Shown in pieces: positions 24,801 through 37,270 of a DNA stretch of 64,000 nucleotides. Numbering within the stretch: the first letter of the stretch is position 1; the number at the start of each line of letters is the position of its first letter. Position numbers and translations under genes: made by a program. The stretch comes from Serendipita indica DSM 11827 (Eukaryota > Basidiomycota > Agaricomycetes > Sebacinales > Serendipitaceae), in the NCBI GenBank assembly GCA_910890315.1, contig CAJVGD010000001.1, positions 310,001 to 374,000 of the forward strand, given 5' to 3'. The notes under the pieces were generated by a model, which searched no databases, had not been told where the DNA came from, and saw only the letters and a list, made by a program, of their open reading frames with translations.

Positions 24801-27800
24801 CGAATGCGAGTCAGAGACCTAGAAGATGTCAAAGAAGCTCGCTCTTGATGCAAAATACAGACGTTCGCTATTGCGAGAGCTAAATTTTGTGCCGTTCTAC
24901 CGCAAGGATGAGATAGAGCAACCCGAAACGGTACGGCATACCTTCTGATCTTGACATATGGCGATCGACAGAATTTGAGAATCTCAAAGACTAGTTCACG
25001 ATCGATGTCTGTGTAAGGACGACATCGCGCAAGGTGCTGTAAGCGATAATTGTGATCACACTCTGCAAATTTTGTCCAGTAATTGCGTGGCATGTCGTAT
25101 TGACGACGACAGAAGACCCAAGCCCGTCGTCCATTGTCGAATGCGGATCGGGTGCGTCGAGCAGTGTCGTCTTTGATACCATGATGGAATAGATAGGTAT
25201 CGATACCGGTGATAAGACCTAGCCATGTTCAGAAAGAGCGTTGGCCCTCTTACTCTCAACTTACTGGATACGGCGTCGATATGATCCTCCGTCTGAGCCT
25301 CTCGCAGGCTAATCGCGGCCTCTTGGAGTATCTTCCCGAGCCTCATGCGATATCCAATTACCGTCTGATATCTTTGGTCATTTGGGTCTGTCAGGCATAG
25401 ACTCGCAAGAGGGAGGAATGGGTGCTGTTGAAGTTCTGGTACGTCGTATTCTTTTCGGATAGACTCGCTCAACGAATCACCGCCCACGAGATTGATCAGC
25501 GTATCGAGTCCTCTGAACGAGCTCGTTACAACACTCAGATGCCTACAGACGTTAGAACCCACTCATTAAAATCAGACCACGACCAACCTGCACTAGAACC
25601 ATGTCAGTCAAAAGCAGATTGTGAGCATACTACGTACAAAATCGTTGCGCCAGATCTTGTCACGGTCGGAGGAGCGAACCTGGATAAGATTCTCGACAAT
25701 AGCAAGTGCTGGCATGGTCAAGTTTTCCAAAAGCGAAAGCGCAAGTTCGACCTCTTCAGGGGTCGGGACATGCCATTCAACTTTGACCTCATGACCCTCG
25801 TAGAATTTGCCCCATTTCCGGTGGGAGCTCCGGTCCGTAGCTTCGCCAAATGAGCTAAAGAATCAACAAATATGTAATAAACGTACACGCTTGTGCCCAT
25901 TCATCAGGATTGAGGGATTGTCGGTTGGAAGAATAGACCGTTGTGAGAGCATAGAAGACAGTCTTGATAATGGATCCAGTGAGACTATAGGAACGCTCGC
26001 TCTTGATCTTCAGGACAAGATAGGGTATCAATTCCGTGAGGGTCTCTCTGTAGGTGAGCAACTGCCACACAGTAAGCATTTCCCGTCTTCTTGCACAAGA
26101 GACGTACAGCGATACCCGACTCGACCATCACGGCTTGCAAGAGGGAAAGATCTAGTAGACCATCAGCACGAATAGGCTTCCGTAGAGATAGACGCACGCC
26201 ATAGCAGGGCTGTATCAGAGTGTACGCTCTCCGTCGTGCTCGTGGTAGGAATGCTGGCAGCACCATGCTCTAATTCAACTCTGATCTGTCGAGCGCACAT
26301 TGGGATAAACTTCTCCATCGTCTTTCCAGGGTTGGACCGTGCCACTCGTCGTAAGAGTTGGCAGAAGGCCTTCATCGAGTTGAGCTTCGCGTTTGTCGTC
26401 GCAAAGTCGTAGACTCGGTTGAGGACCGTGTCAAAAATCTCGTCTGAAAGCTGCGTACAAATGACATCGGTAGCTTCTCGGAGACTACTGAGCATAGCTT
26501 CCTCTTGCTTGCCACCCGTCTTTTTGGAACGACCGCTTTCCTCCGGCAAGGTTTCGTACAGAGTCAGACATCGGTCAAAGAAGGCTTTAACCCAGTCTAT
26601 TGCTGGTCAGCATCGGTCATCTCCCTGATGGCTTAGTTACCTTCGAATAAGGCCGTACTCTCGACGACCAGAGTGCGCTCCTCTTCGCGGTCTTCTGAAG
26701 GTCCGACATTGAGTTCGCCCGTGTCATCCATTAATGGTGACATCACAACGTCGCCTGAGTCTGCCTTTCCGACAAGACTCATGATAGGAATCGTCTGCAG
26801 GACATTGGAAACGAAGGAAGCTGTTGCGACCGTCTTATTGGGGTCGTTCTCAAAATAACCATCAGTAAATGTAACAAATAAGTGGAAGCCTTACAAGGTC
26901 GATTCCTGGTAAGCAGAGTTCGAGAAGCGGCAAAATGTGCTTCTGTCCTCCAAACCAGACCTCCTCAGAAACGAGAGGAAGAGCCACTTCCGAGAGGGCG
27001 ACCAAGACGGCAGTTGTGCGATGGGTTTCGTTGATGGCTTCGAGACCGTTATACGCGCGTTCCAAGAAAGGGGGCATAATTATACTGGCGTCGAGGTATG
27101 CCAGGTTGCGCAAGGTACCACGAGCTCTAGCAGCGGTGTCGGAGTCCTTGGAGAAGATTGCCATCAACGTTGGCGTCGTTAGGAGCTCGACGAAGCGCTT
27201 TTTCATTTCCGGGGTCAACCTGCGCTCCTAAAGAACGTCAATTTTTGCTCTAACATGTAGATAGAACATACCATGGGGGTCCTGCATGTTCCCGACGCCT
27301 CTTCGGTCCATCGATAGATAAACCGACGGGAAAAGGATTCGGTTATCGCGGTCAACTATAGCTAGGTCAGAACCAAACGCCAAAGTCAATTCAATTACGA
27401 ACCGGACGCGTAATCGATGAACTCTGCGACGGATGAAAGGAGACTTCCTTGGAGACAATGAATTGAGCAAGTGAGTCAAGAGCTTTTGATCCGCCAACAA
27501 GACCAGGAAGCTTTCCAGTCTCCTTGCTTCCTGGCTCTGGAGAGGGCTGCACGTCGCCGTCGACGGTCATGGAGTAGACCATAATCTGAGCAATTGCGTC
27601 TTGACGCACGATCAGAACTAATCAGCAACCACGATGTGAAACTCGCCTGGTTGGTAGGCTGGTTTACGGAGTTTCCCCAGAAGGCCTCCTTGCCTATCCG
27701 TGCGCACGAGCGTGTCGAACGGGAGCTGGTGGAATAAGCACAAGTTCTCATACAGCTTTGGCCAACGCACCATTTGGGTGATATTTCCCGCTATAAAAAA

Positions 27801-28835
27801 GTGAGCAAGGCAAGTAGGCCAGTCGTGAAACTCACTCAGTAGCTTCGACACTAGCAATTCCCACTCGAGAAATGTGAACATCCCGACATCTTTGAACGTA
27901 CTTGGGTCGTCCGAAAAGATGGTGTGGCGTTCAGTAAGCCCCGCAAGGAGGTCTGTGAGATATAGACCCATGAGAGGAGAGTTGAAGGCCTCTGTCATGC
28001 TGAAGATCAGAGGTAGATAGAGATGAGGGTTACTTGTCGGAACAAAGTTGGATAGAATGGCCGCAACAAGTGCAGGTGTCTATCGATCACCGATGAGCGT
28101 GAGGTCAGCAAATGATCACGACACACCTCTGGATTCAACAAGGGTAAAAACTCGTCCAACATTTCTGGAACATCGGCCACAGGGAAGAATTCTTTGCACG
28201 CGGAGGCAAGATCGATCAGTTGGCTGGTGCTCGTGTGAGCATGCAGTAACCAAGATGGCGAAAAGCCTACCCTGAAACGGTCCCCTCTGTATATATTTCT
28301 CCTTTGAAACGCATCCATAATGGTCTCCAGTCCAGCAAGAGGTCGCCAGAGTCGATAAGATGTCTCCCATCGCCTTGCAAGAACGACAATTGCCGAATCA
28401 TACTGATGAAAGATCGCATGTACTTTCTCTTGAGTCCCGGCACGACTAAGAAGACGTAAGCCAACGTCCTGGCCCCAAGGCTACATGATCTTACTAGTCA
28501 GGAAGTAGAAGAATTTGACGAGAACGGCACGTCGTGGTCTTGGAATGAACCTTCTGAGTACGGACCACCTATCAAACAGAGTGAAAACCTAATGCAAGTC
28601 ATCGGACAATGGCGTACTCTTGCATGGCCTCTACGCCCCATTGCACAATTGAATCCACATCCTTTGCATTCGTAGCTGCAATGAGTTTGGTGATGAAAGT
28701 TTCGAGAAGGTGATTCGCCTGTGCCTCTGATTCGGTCTTGTAAGGCAGGAGATCTAGTCGAACGGCGAGCTGGTCTGCGTGTTCACGATCGAAATCTGGA
28801 CCCTCGAGGGCCACAAAAGTGGGCTTTGTTGGCAT
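21876..28835 (-). CDS. BLM10: Proteasome activator BLM10/PA200
   Basis: Giant HEAT-repeat protein that caps the 20S proteasome core and opens its gate, acting in assembly and in degradation of acetylated histones or unfolded peptides. Start MPTKPTFVALEGPDFDREHA; about 1,850 residues across more than 20 exons. Recognisable stretches: RRNIYRGDRFR, FLPLLNPEVCRDHLL, FTFLEWELLVSKLLSEF, RGTLRNLAYLDASIIMPPFL, ALPLVSEEVWFGGQKHILPL, LYETLPEESGRSKK, KAFCQLLRRVARSNPGKTME, VANFYHAVAPRYYLPHSQR and the C-terminal domain RMRHGAILGLLALARTYPFT. The protein ends SGTSYYA, the C-terminal Tyr-Tyr-Ala (HbYX-type) tail that in yeast Blm10 inserts into an alpha-ring pocket, so the activator is probably functional. 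It is head to head with the casein kinase 2 gene. Confidence 0.92.
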
Positions 28836-29173
28836 TGAAAAATAGCAGCTAGCAAACTGCTCTGCGTGTGGTGGGCTTGCGTGGACTTGGCAGAGTTCAA
28901 GCGAGGACGCGTATGTACGCGCGTCTTTTGACGATTCGAGTCGCGCTGAACCGCCTTTTGTCCTAGAATGACCTGCGTAGGATCGCAGACGCAGCGCCTC
29001 GAGCGTGGTTCACGTCCAAGTTTGCTCTAGGGCACTCAAACTCAACCGCCACCATCGTCGGCAGCATTCGCAGGCCATTGCCTTTCAAAGGCATTCTACG
29101 CGCATATTCCACTCCTTGGATCCTTCATCGACGCCCCTCACTGCTCGTAGCCGCCCAAATCGCCCAACATCCC
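28836..29173. promoter_or_regulatory. Shared promoter region of BLM10 and casein kinase 2 alpha
   Basis: About 340 bases between divergent starts; must hold both promoters. The right part should be the kinase leader. No TATA box stands out. Confidence 0.5.
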
Positions 29174-30528
29174 ATGCCCGCGTCGCGATCAGTCGCCCGC
29201 GTCTACGCAAACGTCAACGAGCGGTATGTAGATTGTTCTATTTGCACATAATTGTTTGCTTATCTGCATCTTATGCAGCCTCGGTCCCAACTGGCATGAC
29301 TACGGTTCGTTGAAACCCACTGGCCTCGTGGTGGCTAACTGCTAACGTGGGCTCGGTCCGCAGATAATCTTACTGTAGCATGGGGATCTCAAGAAAACTA
29401 TGAAATCATCCGTAAAGTAGGCCGAGGCAAATACTCAGAGGTACAGCGCCTACAACCTCTTCGACGTAAACTCAACGCAGGCTGCGCATAGGTGTTCGAG
29501 GGAGTAAATATCCGAAACGACGACAAATGCATCATCAAGGTTCTTAAACCCGTCAAGAAGAAGAAGATTAAGCGAGAGATCAAGATCCTCCAAAATCTTG
29601 CTGGGGGTCCCAACATCATCACTTTGCTCGATGTCGTCCGTGATCCCACATCAAAGATTCCAAGCTTGGTGTTCGAATGTGTCCAGAATCTCGACTTCAA
29701 AGTACTGTACCCACGATTTACAGACTTTGACATCAGATATTATATTTTTGAGCTTTTAAAGGTAAATCCTACCACTATCTATTCTGTTTTACTAATTCAA
29801 ACCTAGGCACTGGACTTTTGTCACTCCAAAGGTATCATGCATCGCGATGTCAAGCCTCACAATGTGATGATTGACCATGAGCAACGCCAGGTATGTAATA
29901 AACACCCCCTCTATATAACATCTGACTACTTTGTAGCTGCGTCTCATCGATTGGGGTCTTGCAGAATTTTACCATCCACGGACCGAGTATAACGTTCGAG
30001 TGGCCTCGAGATACTTCAAGGGACCAGAACTGCTCGTCGACTTCCAGGAATACGATTACAGTCTCGACATGTGGAGCCTCGGGTGCATGTTTGCTTCTAT
30101 GGTACGCAACAGCGCCCAGTTTTTGGCTTGCCTGACGCCTTTGCAGATCTTCCGAAAGGAGCCATTCTTCCACGGACACGATAACTATGACCAACTTGTC
30201 AAGATCACCAAGGTTCTAGGCACCGAAGAGTTATACGCATATTTAGAAAAGTACGACATCGAGCTCGACTCTGCATATGACGACATCATTGGCCGGTACC
30301 CACGAAAACCCTGGTCTCGCTTCATCACGTCTGAGAACCAGAGGTACATCTCCAACGAAGCCATCGATTTTCTAGACAAGCTGCTCCGCTATGACCACCA
30401 GGAGCGGCTCACGGCGAAAGAGGCCCAAGACCATCCCTACTTTGGTTCGTACTACAAGATTCTCTTATCGCTTTCTTATTCCGATCACAGATCCTGTCAA
30501 GCAAGCCGCCATGAGAGGTTCGGATTGA
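29174..30528 (+). CDS. CKA1: Casein kinase 2 catalytic subunit alpha
   Basis: Constitutively active, acid-directed Ser/Thr kinase, about 340 residues. Start [17 protein letters not shown], then [20 protein letters not shown]. Kinase landmarks: glycine-rich loop [12 protein letters not shown], catalytic Lys in [18 protein letters not shown] (the basic cluster that recognises acidic substrates and binds the beta subunit), hinge [15 protein letters not shown], catalytic loop [14 protein letters not shown], the CK2-typical DWG ([11 protein letters not shown]) in place of [17 protein letters not shown] with the usual activation segment, and the C-lobe [19 protein letters not shown]. The last exon completes [14 protein letters not shown]. 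At least seven introns of about 50 bases. Confidence 0.95.
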
Positions 30529-30865
30529 ATCCACTCGTCCATCCTTCGTGCCCTTTCTCTCGGTCGTTACAATCGACCAACGGATGCACATCATCTTCAC
30601 ACGATAACCCTCCGCAACTCTTGGCGAGGTCACCCGGCCGTATGATCCCGATATTTGCATACCAGTCTAGCCATGTATTAGCTCCTGGAAATACTCCCTT
30701 TCGAAGTCTAAAGTGCCGTATACCTTTGTCTCTGGCTGTGTCTGTATCCTGTTCCACACTATTCAAAAGAAGAGGGTCCTCTGCGCGGCTGCCGCATGCG
30801 CGGTGGCTCTCTGCTGGACGCGCAAGTACAGCCCAGATTGCCTGACCAGCTTGATCCTGACCACA
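30529..30865. other. Intergenic region downstream of CKA1
   Basis: About 340 bases with the kinase trailer and the promoter of the next gene. No separate gene is supported, although the kinase frame stays open here in an unspliced reading. Confidence 0.55.
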
Positions 30866-32638
30866 ATGACCATCTTATTCGAGCCTCCTCTCAGCCTCGC
30901 AACGACCGTCCGTTCGGCAATCGCAGGGGAGCCCACCGTCGACGTGACCTTCCATGCGACCGTCCCCAACAAGGAATGGCAACGTCTCAACGGCTCTCTG
31001 GAGATTTGGTCAAATCTCCCAATAACCGGTGTCCGACCCGGTGAATGGCATCCGGTCGCCTTTGAGCAAGCCGAGAGTGCCCCAGACGCACAGAATGCAT
31101 GTTTCGTTCTTTGTGTCGGATACGAGTAGCTGACAACAGCAAAGGATGATTCTGTACATCTCAGTGCATCATTCAGTCTTCCAGTCCCAGCGAACCAAGC
31201 CACTGCGACGAAGTACTCTTATACGTACAGAATTAAGCATTCGGCCAAAGACATTACGTGGCTAGGTAGCTACTCGTCAAACGGAACGATCAAGGTGGAC
31301 AAAGTAGGCTTCTGGAACCCTGTCTCCGCCGAGCAAGCTCCTTGTCTGGGTTCACTCCACCAAAGTGGACAATGGACGGTATGGTGCATTCCACGCAACG
31401 GACCGTGAGTAAAAGCTCTCCCTACATAAATGGTTCTAAAACGGATATAGGCCCCGTCCCTACCGACTAGAGGACTTAGGGACCAATGTACTGTCTGCAC
31501 ACAATCTGGTGCTGGTTCCGACCCAACCAAAGTGGAAACTCACATACTCTGCTTTCCTGCTTTTCACTTCTTCTGGGGAAGAGATCAAGCTGATGGGGCG
31601 TGAAGTTTTCTGTGATACCCCTTCCACGGTATCCGTTGAATGCCGATGCTCAATGTCTGCCGTACTGAACGCACTAGAGAGAAATGGAGTCTCTACTCTC
31701 CCAACAGTAGACGCAAATGCGCTCTTTGTTTCCTCGAATGATCCCCACGCCATCTCTTCCGAGTTTAATCTCGTCAAGCTTGGCGCATTACCCTCTTCAT
31801 CTACACCCATTCATGTTTTACCTAGCAAGCTCACTTCATTGATGGGGGGCTCGACTTCCCTAGTCATGTATCAGCCAGGTATGGGTCCCCAGCTACTTAC
31901 AACAATGGAAGGACCCTCCCTATATTCATCAAGCCCAACTTGACATCATTTCGGCTGTCTACGTTGCACTCTATTCCATGCGCTCCAAAGCAATTGGTAG
32001 GAGTGCTAACGCCAGCCCTTCTCCATCCAGTACAACCAGACTCCCCGCACACTTCGACACTGACCATTGTCGGAGACAACCCTACCAATCCTTCCAAACC
32101 GATAAACGACTCTGCGAATAGCGCGACCCTCACCCTCTCTCGCCCACGCACATCCAGAGTCCTCTTTGCACAAACCGTGCGCATTCCAACAATCATTACC
32201 CGACGTCTAGGGTGGATTGCCCACCTACCATTCATTACAAGTTTCTGTCATGTTGGACTCTACATCGTTGCCCTCGTCCTTCCACGCTTTGGACTGTCAT
32301 TCTCTCTTCAGTGGAATGGCGCAAGCTCACAGCAACATGTTCTCTCGCCAAAGGGAAACGCTAAATCTTTGGTGGCATCTCCGAAATCTCCAGACGATTC
32401 CAGTCCCGCTTCTGATGCCGATACGGCGTCTGGTGAGCTAGAGTTTGAGGTTGAGCCGGTCGATGGAGAGGTCCAGGTCGTACTCTACGGTGACGCTGCT
32501 GATAGCGTAACCTTTACGATGAACAGGGAGAAGGTGGATCCATGGACGGTCGTACAGACGTCTCATGGAGAAAGGTTGCATCAGTTCACGATTTCAACAA
32601 ACATTGGGGGCATACTGGGTGTCATCGCGCCCTCTTAG
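30866..32638 (+). CDS. Conserved-looking protein of unknown function
   Basis: I do not recognise it. Start MTILFEPPLSLATTVRSAIA. The N-terminal 250 residues alternate like a beta-sandwich: VDVTFHATVPNKEWQRL, YSYTYRIKHSAKDITWLGSY, GQWTVWCIPRNGPRPYRLED, WKLTYSAFLLFTSSGEEIKL. An intron at about 31815-31863 is needed to change to a frame reading VWVPSYLQQWKDPPYIHQAQ and ISAVYVALYSMRSKAI, which looks far more protein-like than the alternative frames. A second, unusually short intron (about 34 bases, GTAGGA...CCAG, near 31995-32030) then leads to QPDSPHTSTLTIVGDNP. A hydrophobic stretch FCHVGLYIVALVLP may be a membrane anchor. The acidic C-terminus contains ELEFEVEPVDGEVQVVLY and ends GGILGVIAPS. 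Ends are fairly secure, internal splicing is not. Confidence 0.6.
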
Positions 32639-33130
32639 ATCTACATAGGCATTCATCAATCTCGACCGTTTCAATTATTTAATGTAGACACACTTCTTCG
32701 TACCTGTCTTTTGTATTATGAGCTCCAGGGACCGGCCGACATTGTTTTAATGGTGAGACAAGCCGAAATAGACCTAGGGGTCAAGAGAGACCGACCCCTC
32801 TGGAATAACGCGTATATGATCAAGCCATCGCAGGTACAAAATTTAGCTAGACAATAACATGCACAACGCCTTATATAGCCAACCATGAAAATTGAGACGA
32901 GAAAGCAAGTGGAGGGGAATGCAGACACGATAGGGAAAAAGGGGGATGTAAGTAAAGAATGGGATGGGGTTCTAATCGTATGGTACTGGGATGTTGAACG
33001 GCTGTGGCGAAGGTGAACCCTCACTTGCGCACACACACAGCCAAACATACCGATGTCAAGTGGATAGTGATCGCAATCTCTTTCATCTTGAGATCAATTG
33101 CTTGTATCTTTATATATGACGTAGTTGCCG
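32639..33130. other. Intergenic region between two convergent genes
   Basis: About 490 bases between two converging stop codons. Nothing beyond trailers is seen. Confidence 0.6.
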
Positions 33131-34831
33131 CTATTTGCGCTTCGGACAATTGTTTTCGAAATCCCACTTTCGCCTAGCAGCATCGACGATATGGCTCGAG
33201 CTCTGGAAAACCTTAGCCTCGACTCTAAGCTGCCTCAAGACATACTCGACGATGAGTGAGCCAACAGGAAGGAGTGTGGTCTATAACCAGCGTGAGTAGT
33301 TCTTTACGCTTTGCACATCCCAACGGTTCCCAGACCGTCTTATCAGGTTTCATCAAGGCAGATAGATCTTGACGAGAAATGCGCCCTGTATAAATTATGA
33401 GTTTGATCGTCAGGTGTTGATATATTCCCCAAACTTGTAGATTTGAGTTGTTCAAACTTCGCAGAATTCAGCGGGAGGAGAGGGCCATATTGAGAGAGCT
33501 CAAACTGAAAGATGTCACTTTCTTTTATCAAATACGGACAAAGGAGCTTACCCGGGTGACACAACCGGCGGAAACACCAGAGAAATCATTGGTTCTCTCG
33601 GCTTCCAACATCGTATGCACTAAAACCCAGGAGTACTACTTGTCACGCGATTCTTTAGCTGATGACTATATGTGGCCTTTTGCTTACCGAAGAAGTTGGG
33701 ATATTGTCGGATTCGATAATTATGGCCCCTATGCCAAATTGCAGAGGTGAGGGTTGGCCATCGAAGAACCAGTTGCGGTAGTCTACCGGTTCTAGTGCGT
33801 GACTGCTCAGTTCTAAATCCATTGTTTCCTCGATTGATGCGCGATGAATCAAGGGAAGTAAGCTCGATGCTCTGCCCAGCGCATGCGAATATATTCGGCT
33901 GCATGTTGATGCACAATCGCTATGATTGATGAGCTTGGAACATAGTAGATGATTCGTTTACGGACATATTGGCGTTTATCATTCGTATCATAGTTGCCTT
34001 GGTGTCCTCCAGACTCGAATGATGAGATTCTACTAGTGGCTACTTCGTTCAGAGAGAATTTACGGCCCGAAGCAGGTGACGTACCATTTGTTTTCTCTCG
34101 TACCATAATCGAAGATTGTTCGCACATTCACGTTGACGATGTACGCTCCAGCGGTATTCCAGCTCTTCAGATATCATTGCGTGATGTTGGATCGACCATT
34201 CTGATCAAGACGACTTACCTATCAAAGGCATACGAGAATTTTCAAAATACAATTTTTTAGGACGTAGCCATTCTTGTAACTCGTCTTTTGATGACAATAG
34301 TTTTGTATAAGCGACTTCGTGTGCGCTGTGTGCATCTCGGAGCTTGCGCACGAGTGTAGAGCCTACGATCAACTCCTAAAATATTTTATCGGTATTAAAA
34401 TGTAAAGGATAGCCTTACCTCTCCCATGGATTGATGCCTGGGGACTACCGGTTTAGGGCTCGAACGCGCCTCGATTTCTACGCACATAGGTTAGATCGAT
34501 CTGTAGTAGCTGTTGTCACCCCTCAAACCCTGTTCAAATGCAGTGATGAGGACTTCTGAGTACTCTCCGTGTCGCTCCTCAGGCCATGACTTGTGCCTGT
34601 CAATAATGGCTCGCAGTCCGTTGATGCTTAGAGGGTAAACAAAAGAGAATTGGGCTCTTATTGACGTACAACTTTTGTTCCAGCCGCATTCTGCAACTCA
34701 TCACTAACGAATGTGAAAATTGCCAAAGAGACATACCTCTCCCGCATCAGCTCATGGGCGACCGCCAGATCTCTATCTTGAGCATTGAGAAGCTCTATCG
34801 TGTTTCCTAGGTCCGCAAGATGGGTATACAT
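33131..34831 (-). CDS. Unrecognised protein, paralogous family copy 2
   Basis: Second member of the family at 18759-20477, in the same orientation about 13 kb away. Start MYTHLADLGNTIELLNAQ, then LAVAHELMRER, MRLEQKL, INGLRAIIDRHKSWPEERH, YSEVLITAFEQ, EIEARSSPKPVVPRH, LVRKLRDAHSAHEVAYTKLL, KDELQEWLR, EELEYRWSVHRQRECANNL, PVDYRNWFFDGQPSPLQFGI, FELSQYGPLLPLNSAKFEQL, WEPLGCAKRKELL and the terminal exon SSHIVDAARRKWDFENN ending in KRK. Exon order and most intron positions agree with the other copy. By eye about half the residues match, so the duplication is not recent. No domain, signal peptide or membrane segment is recognised. Middle exon borders (about 33850-34130) are uncertain, and I cannot exclude some decay there. 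Confidence 0.65.
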
Positions 34832-35512
34832 GTTAAGGTATGGGTTCAAGAAATGCTTTCCGGCTCCGTGCCAGCACGGGGGTCAAAAGCCAACTATCAA
34901 GTGTCTCCGTTGTGTCGAGAGGTCTCACAAAGGTATTGGGTAGGATCTTATCTGAAACATGTCAAACAGCATTTCCCACACTCCACAAACACGATAGCCA
35001 GTACGTCGCTGTATTCCAGCATCCTATGAGAAGACGCGCTGCTTGAACGGTTTATTTGGGAACTTAGAGATGGATCAAGAACCGAACACTTCTATATATC
35101 GTGTCTTCTTAAAATTGAGTTTTAACAGCCCCTAGGACAAGAGAACTCAGAATGGACAATATGTAAACCAAAGTCTTCAAGACCATTTATTCATAGTCGA
35201 AGAAGATATGAGTTAGACAAATAATCATGGAGATCCCTGCACGCCAAGGTGAAAGGGACGATAATGAAGGGGTAGGCGAGCGCGTTGCGTCGCTAAAAGC
35301 AAGCAGTAATCAATATGATAGATGGTTGGCGTCATTAAGAGTCATTATGGTACCTCTTCAGGCTCGAGAAGGTGCGGAGTTCGGATGCGATATAGAGAGA
35401 AAGGGAACATGAGGATTGCGGGTGAGATGCAAGGTGGAAGGGGGAATCATTAGATGGCTCTGGGTATCACGATAGATAGCTGGATAGCTGTCCGTTTATC
35501 GCTGAAGCGTAC
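34832..35512. other. Intergenic region upstream of family copy 2
   Basis: About 680 bases. It must hold the promoter of the family gene and the trailer of the cupredoxin gene. No coding signal seen. Confidence 0.55.
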
Positions 35513-36822
35513 TTAGAACATGACAGCAGCGACACTACCGAATCCAACGAGGACGAGCGTAGCAAGCCCGCCAACGACAGATGCAGTCGCGAACCCAGCA
35601 CCAGGGCTGCCGTTTCCGGCCGTGTTACCGTTGTTCGAGCCAGTACCATTGATGGTCTTTGCGAGAGCCTGGAATGCGGCAAAGTTGCGAGCGGACGACT
35701 CGTCTGCGTTGATGGCAAAGACCATACCCTGACCGCAGTGGTTACCTTGGCGGCAGTATGCCCAGATGGGGCCAGTCTCGTTGACCTTGACGTCGAAGAA
35801 TGCAGAGTTGTCATCCTTGCCAGGGACGAATCCAGAGTCGAAGCCGACTTGACCAGTGGTCGACGTGAACTCGAGCTTGCGGCACGGGTCACCGAACGAC
35901 GACTGGGTGATGGTGTGGTTCTTCGCCTTGAAAACGAAGCGGACCGTGTCGCGAACGTTTGCTTGGATAGATGGCGGGTCATATGCGAGGCTACCGTTGG
36001 CGCCAACAAGGACTGTGTGTACAATTCCATCTTCCGCAACGGGCGTTGGCTCTGGTGAGTTTTCATACGACTCATAGGTCGTCGTCCAAGTCTCAGTCTG
36101 GAATGTGACGGTCCTGGTGACAGTAGGATGGTAGACTGGCGGGTACGTCTGGCCACCATAGACATCGGGACTCGCAGTAGACGACCAGGCAGCGGCAGAA
36201 GACGAGGCGGCAGCTTCAGCAGCACCGATGGCGAGGGCTCGTTGACGGAAAGCGTCGAGGGTATTCTCACCAGTGGTCGGGCAGTTGATACTGAAGATCA
36301 TGCCTTTACCACAATGGCTCTTCTGGCTGCAGTAGAACCAGAGAGGCTTCGAGGCGTCCGTGACAGTGTAGACCTCTGTTGGGAAATTGGTCTCATCGTT
36401 TGCAACTGGGTGGAATTGAGTTGAAAACGTGGGAACATGCTGTTCGTTGAGCAGGGGCTGGCAGACCGAATTGAAGCTGGTCTCGACCACCGACTATTCA
36501 TAGAAAATGTAAATATAATATCAGGCGCGAACAATCGCACGTACGTGGTTGCGCTGAGCGAAATGGAACGTCTTTTGAAGAGTAAATACCCTGAGGAATA
36601 GCTATATTGGTTGCAAACTTACCACGGTGTCGCCGACGTTAGCATTGACAAACTGCAGAAGTTGTTAGAAACATACAATTTAAAAAAAAGTGAAGATGGA
36701 CATACCTCTGGGTTAAATTTGAGAACGGGGTTACCGCCCTCGAGTCCTCCGACCCGGACATCAAAGTTTGCAGCTCGGGCGAGGAGAGCTGTAGAGGAGA
36801 GTAGAAGAGCGTTGAAGAGCAT
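35513..36822 (-). CDS. Secreted double-cupredoxin (phytocyanin-like) protein, probably GPI-anchored
   Basis: Extracellular protein with two type 1 copper-type beta-barrels, about 395 residues. Start MLFNALLLSSTALLARAANF is a signal peptide with a likely cut after ARA. Domain 1: FVNANVGDTV, FHFAQRNHSVVE (His ligand), and FYCSQKSHCGKGMIFSI, giving Cys-x4-His-x4-Met. A Ser/Ala-rich linker and the Thr-rich TVTRTVTFQTETWTTTYES separate it from domain 2: VRDTVRFVFKAKNHTITQ (His ligand) and WAYCRQGNHCGQGMVFAI, again with complete Cys, His and Met. The C-terminus has NGTGSNNGNTAGNGSPG followed by a hydrophobic tail, as expected for GPI attachment. Fungal relatives are abundant in cell walls and include effector-like proteins; electron transfer has not been shown for most of them. 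Four exons. Confidence 0.88.
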
Positions 36823-37270
36823 GGTTGAGACTTGTGGACGCCGGTGAAGAAAAGAGCGCTGGGCTGGAGAGAAAGAGCAACAGTGCTTGAAGGGAGAGGT
36901 GAGCAAAGACGGATGGTTTTATAACAGACGGACGCGGTCTGTATGAGGAACGTACAAGGGAGTGAAAGGCGCGAAAATGCGAGGCAGTGGAAGAGGTCAA
37001 GAATGGGATACCACCGCCTTTGATGACCATTCACCCCGATAGCGGTGGCCTTTTCACAGCCCTTGCCCGCGATCCCCTACAGCCAGTAATTCAGCGCTTT
37101 GCTTATTTTTATTCGGATTTCCATCGCTGCCGACAACAGCGAGCTCGCCCATTGCGCGCGCCTTGTTGGTCTTAGCACGCTTGGGACTCCCAGGCCCGAT
37201 CTGACATCCGACGGCTGACAGGTTGTTGCATAGCAATCCATTCCAGTAACGATCAACAACATCATCCCAA
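36823..37270. other. Intergenic region
   Basis: About 450 bases holding the cupredoxin promoter (pyrimidine-rich on the coding strand near its start) and the trailer of the next gene. No gene seen. Confidence 0.55.

Noticed and set aside
29940-29970. Possible kinase-dead reading because DFG is DWG
   Set aside because: DWG is the normal sequence of casein kinase 2 alpha subunits.
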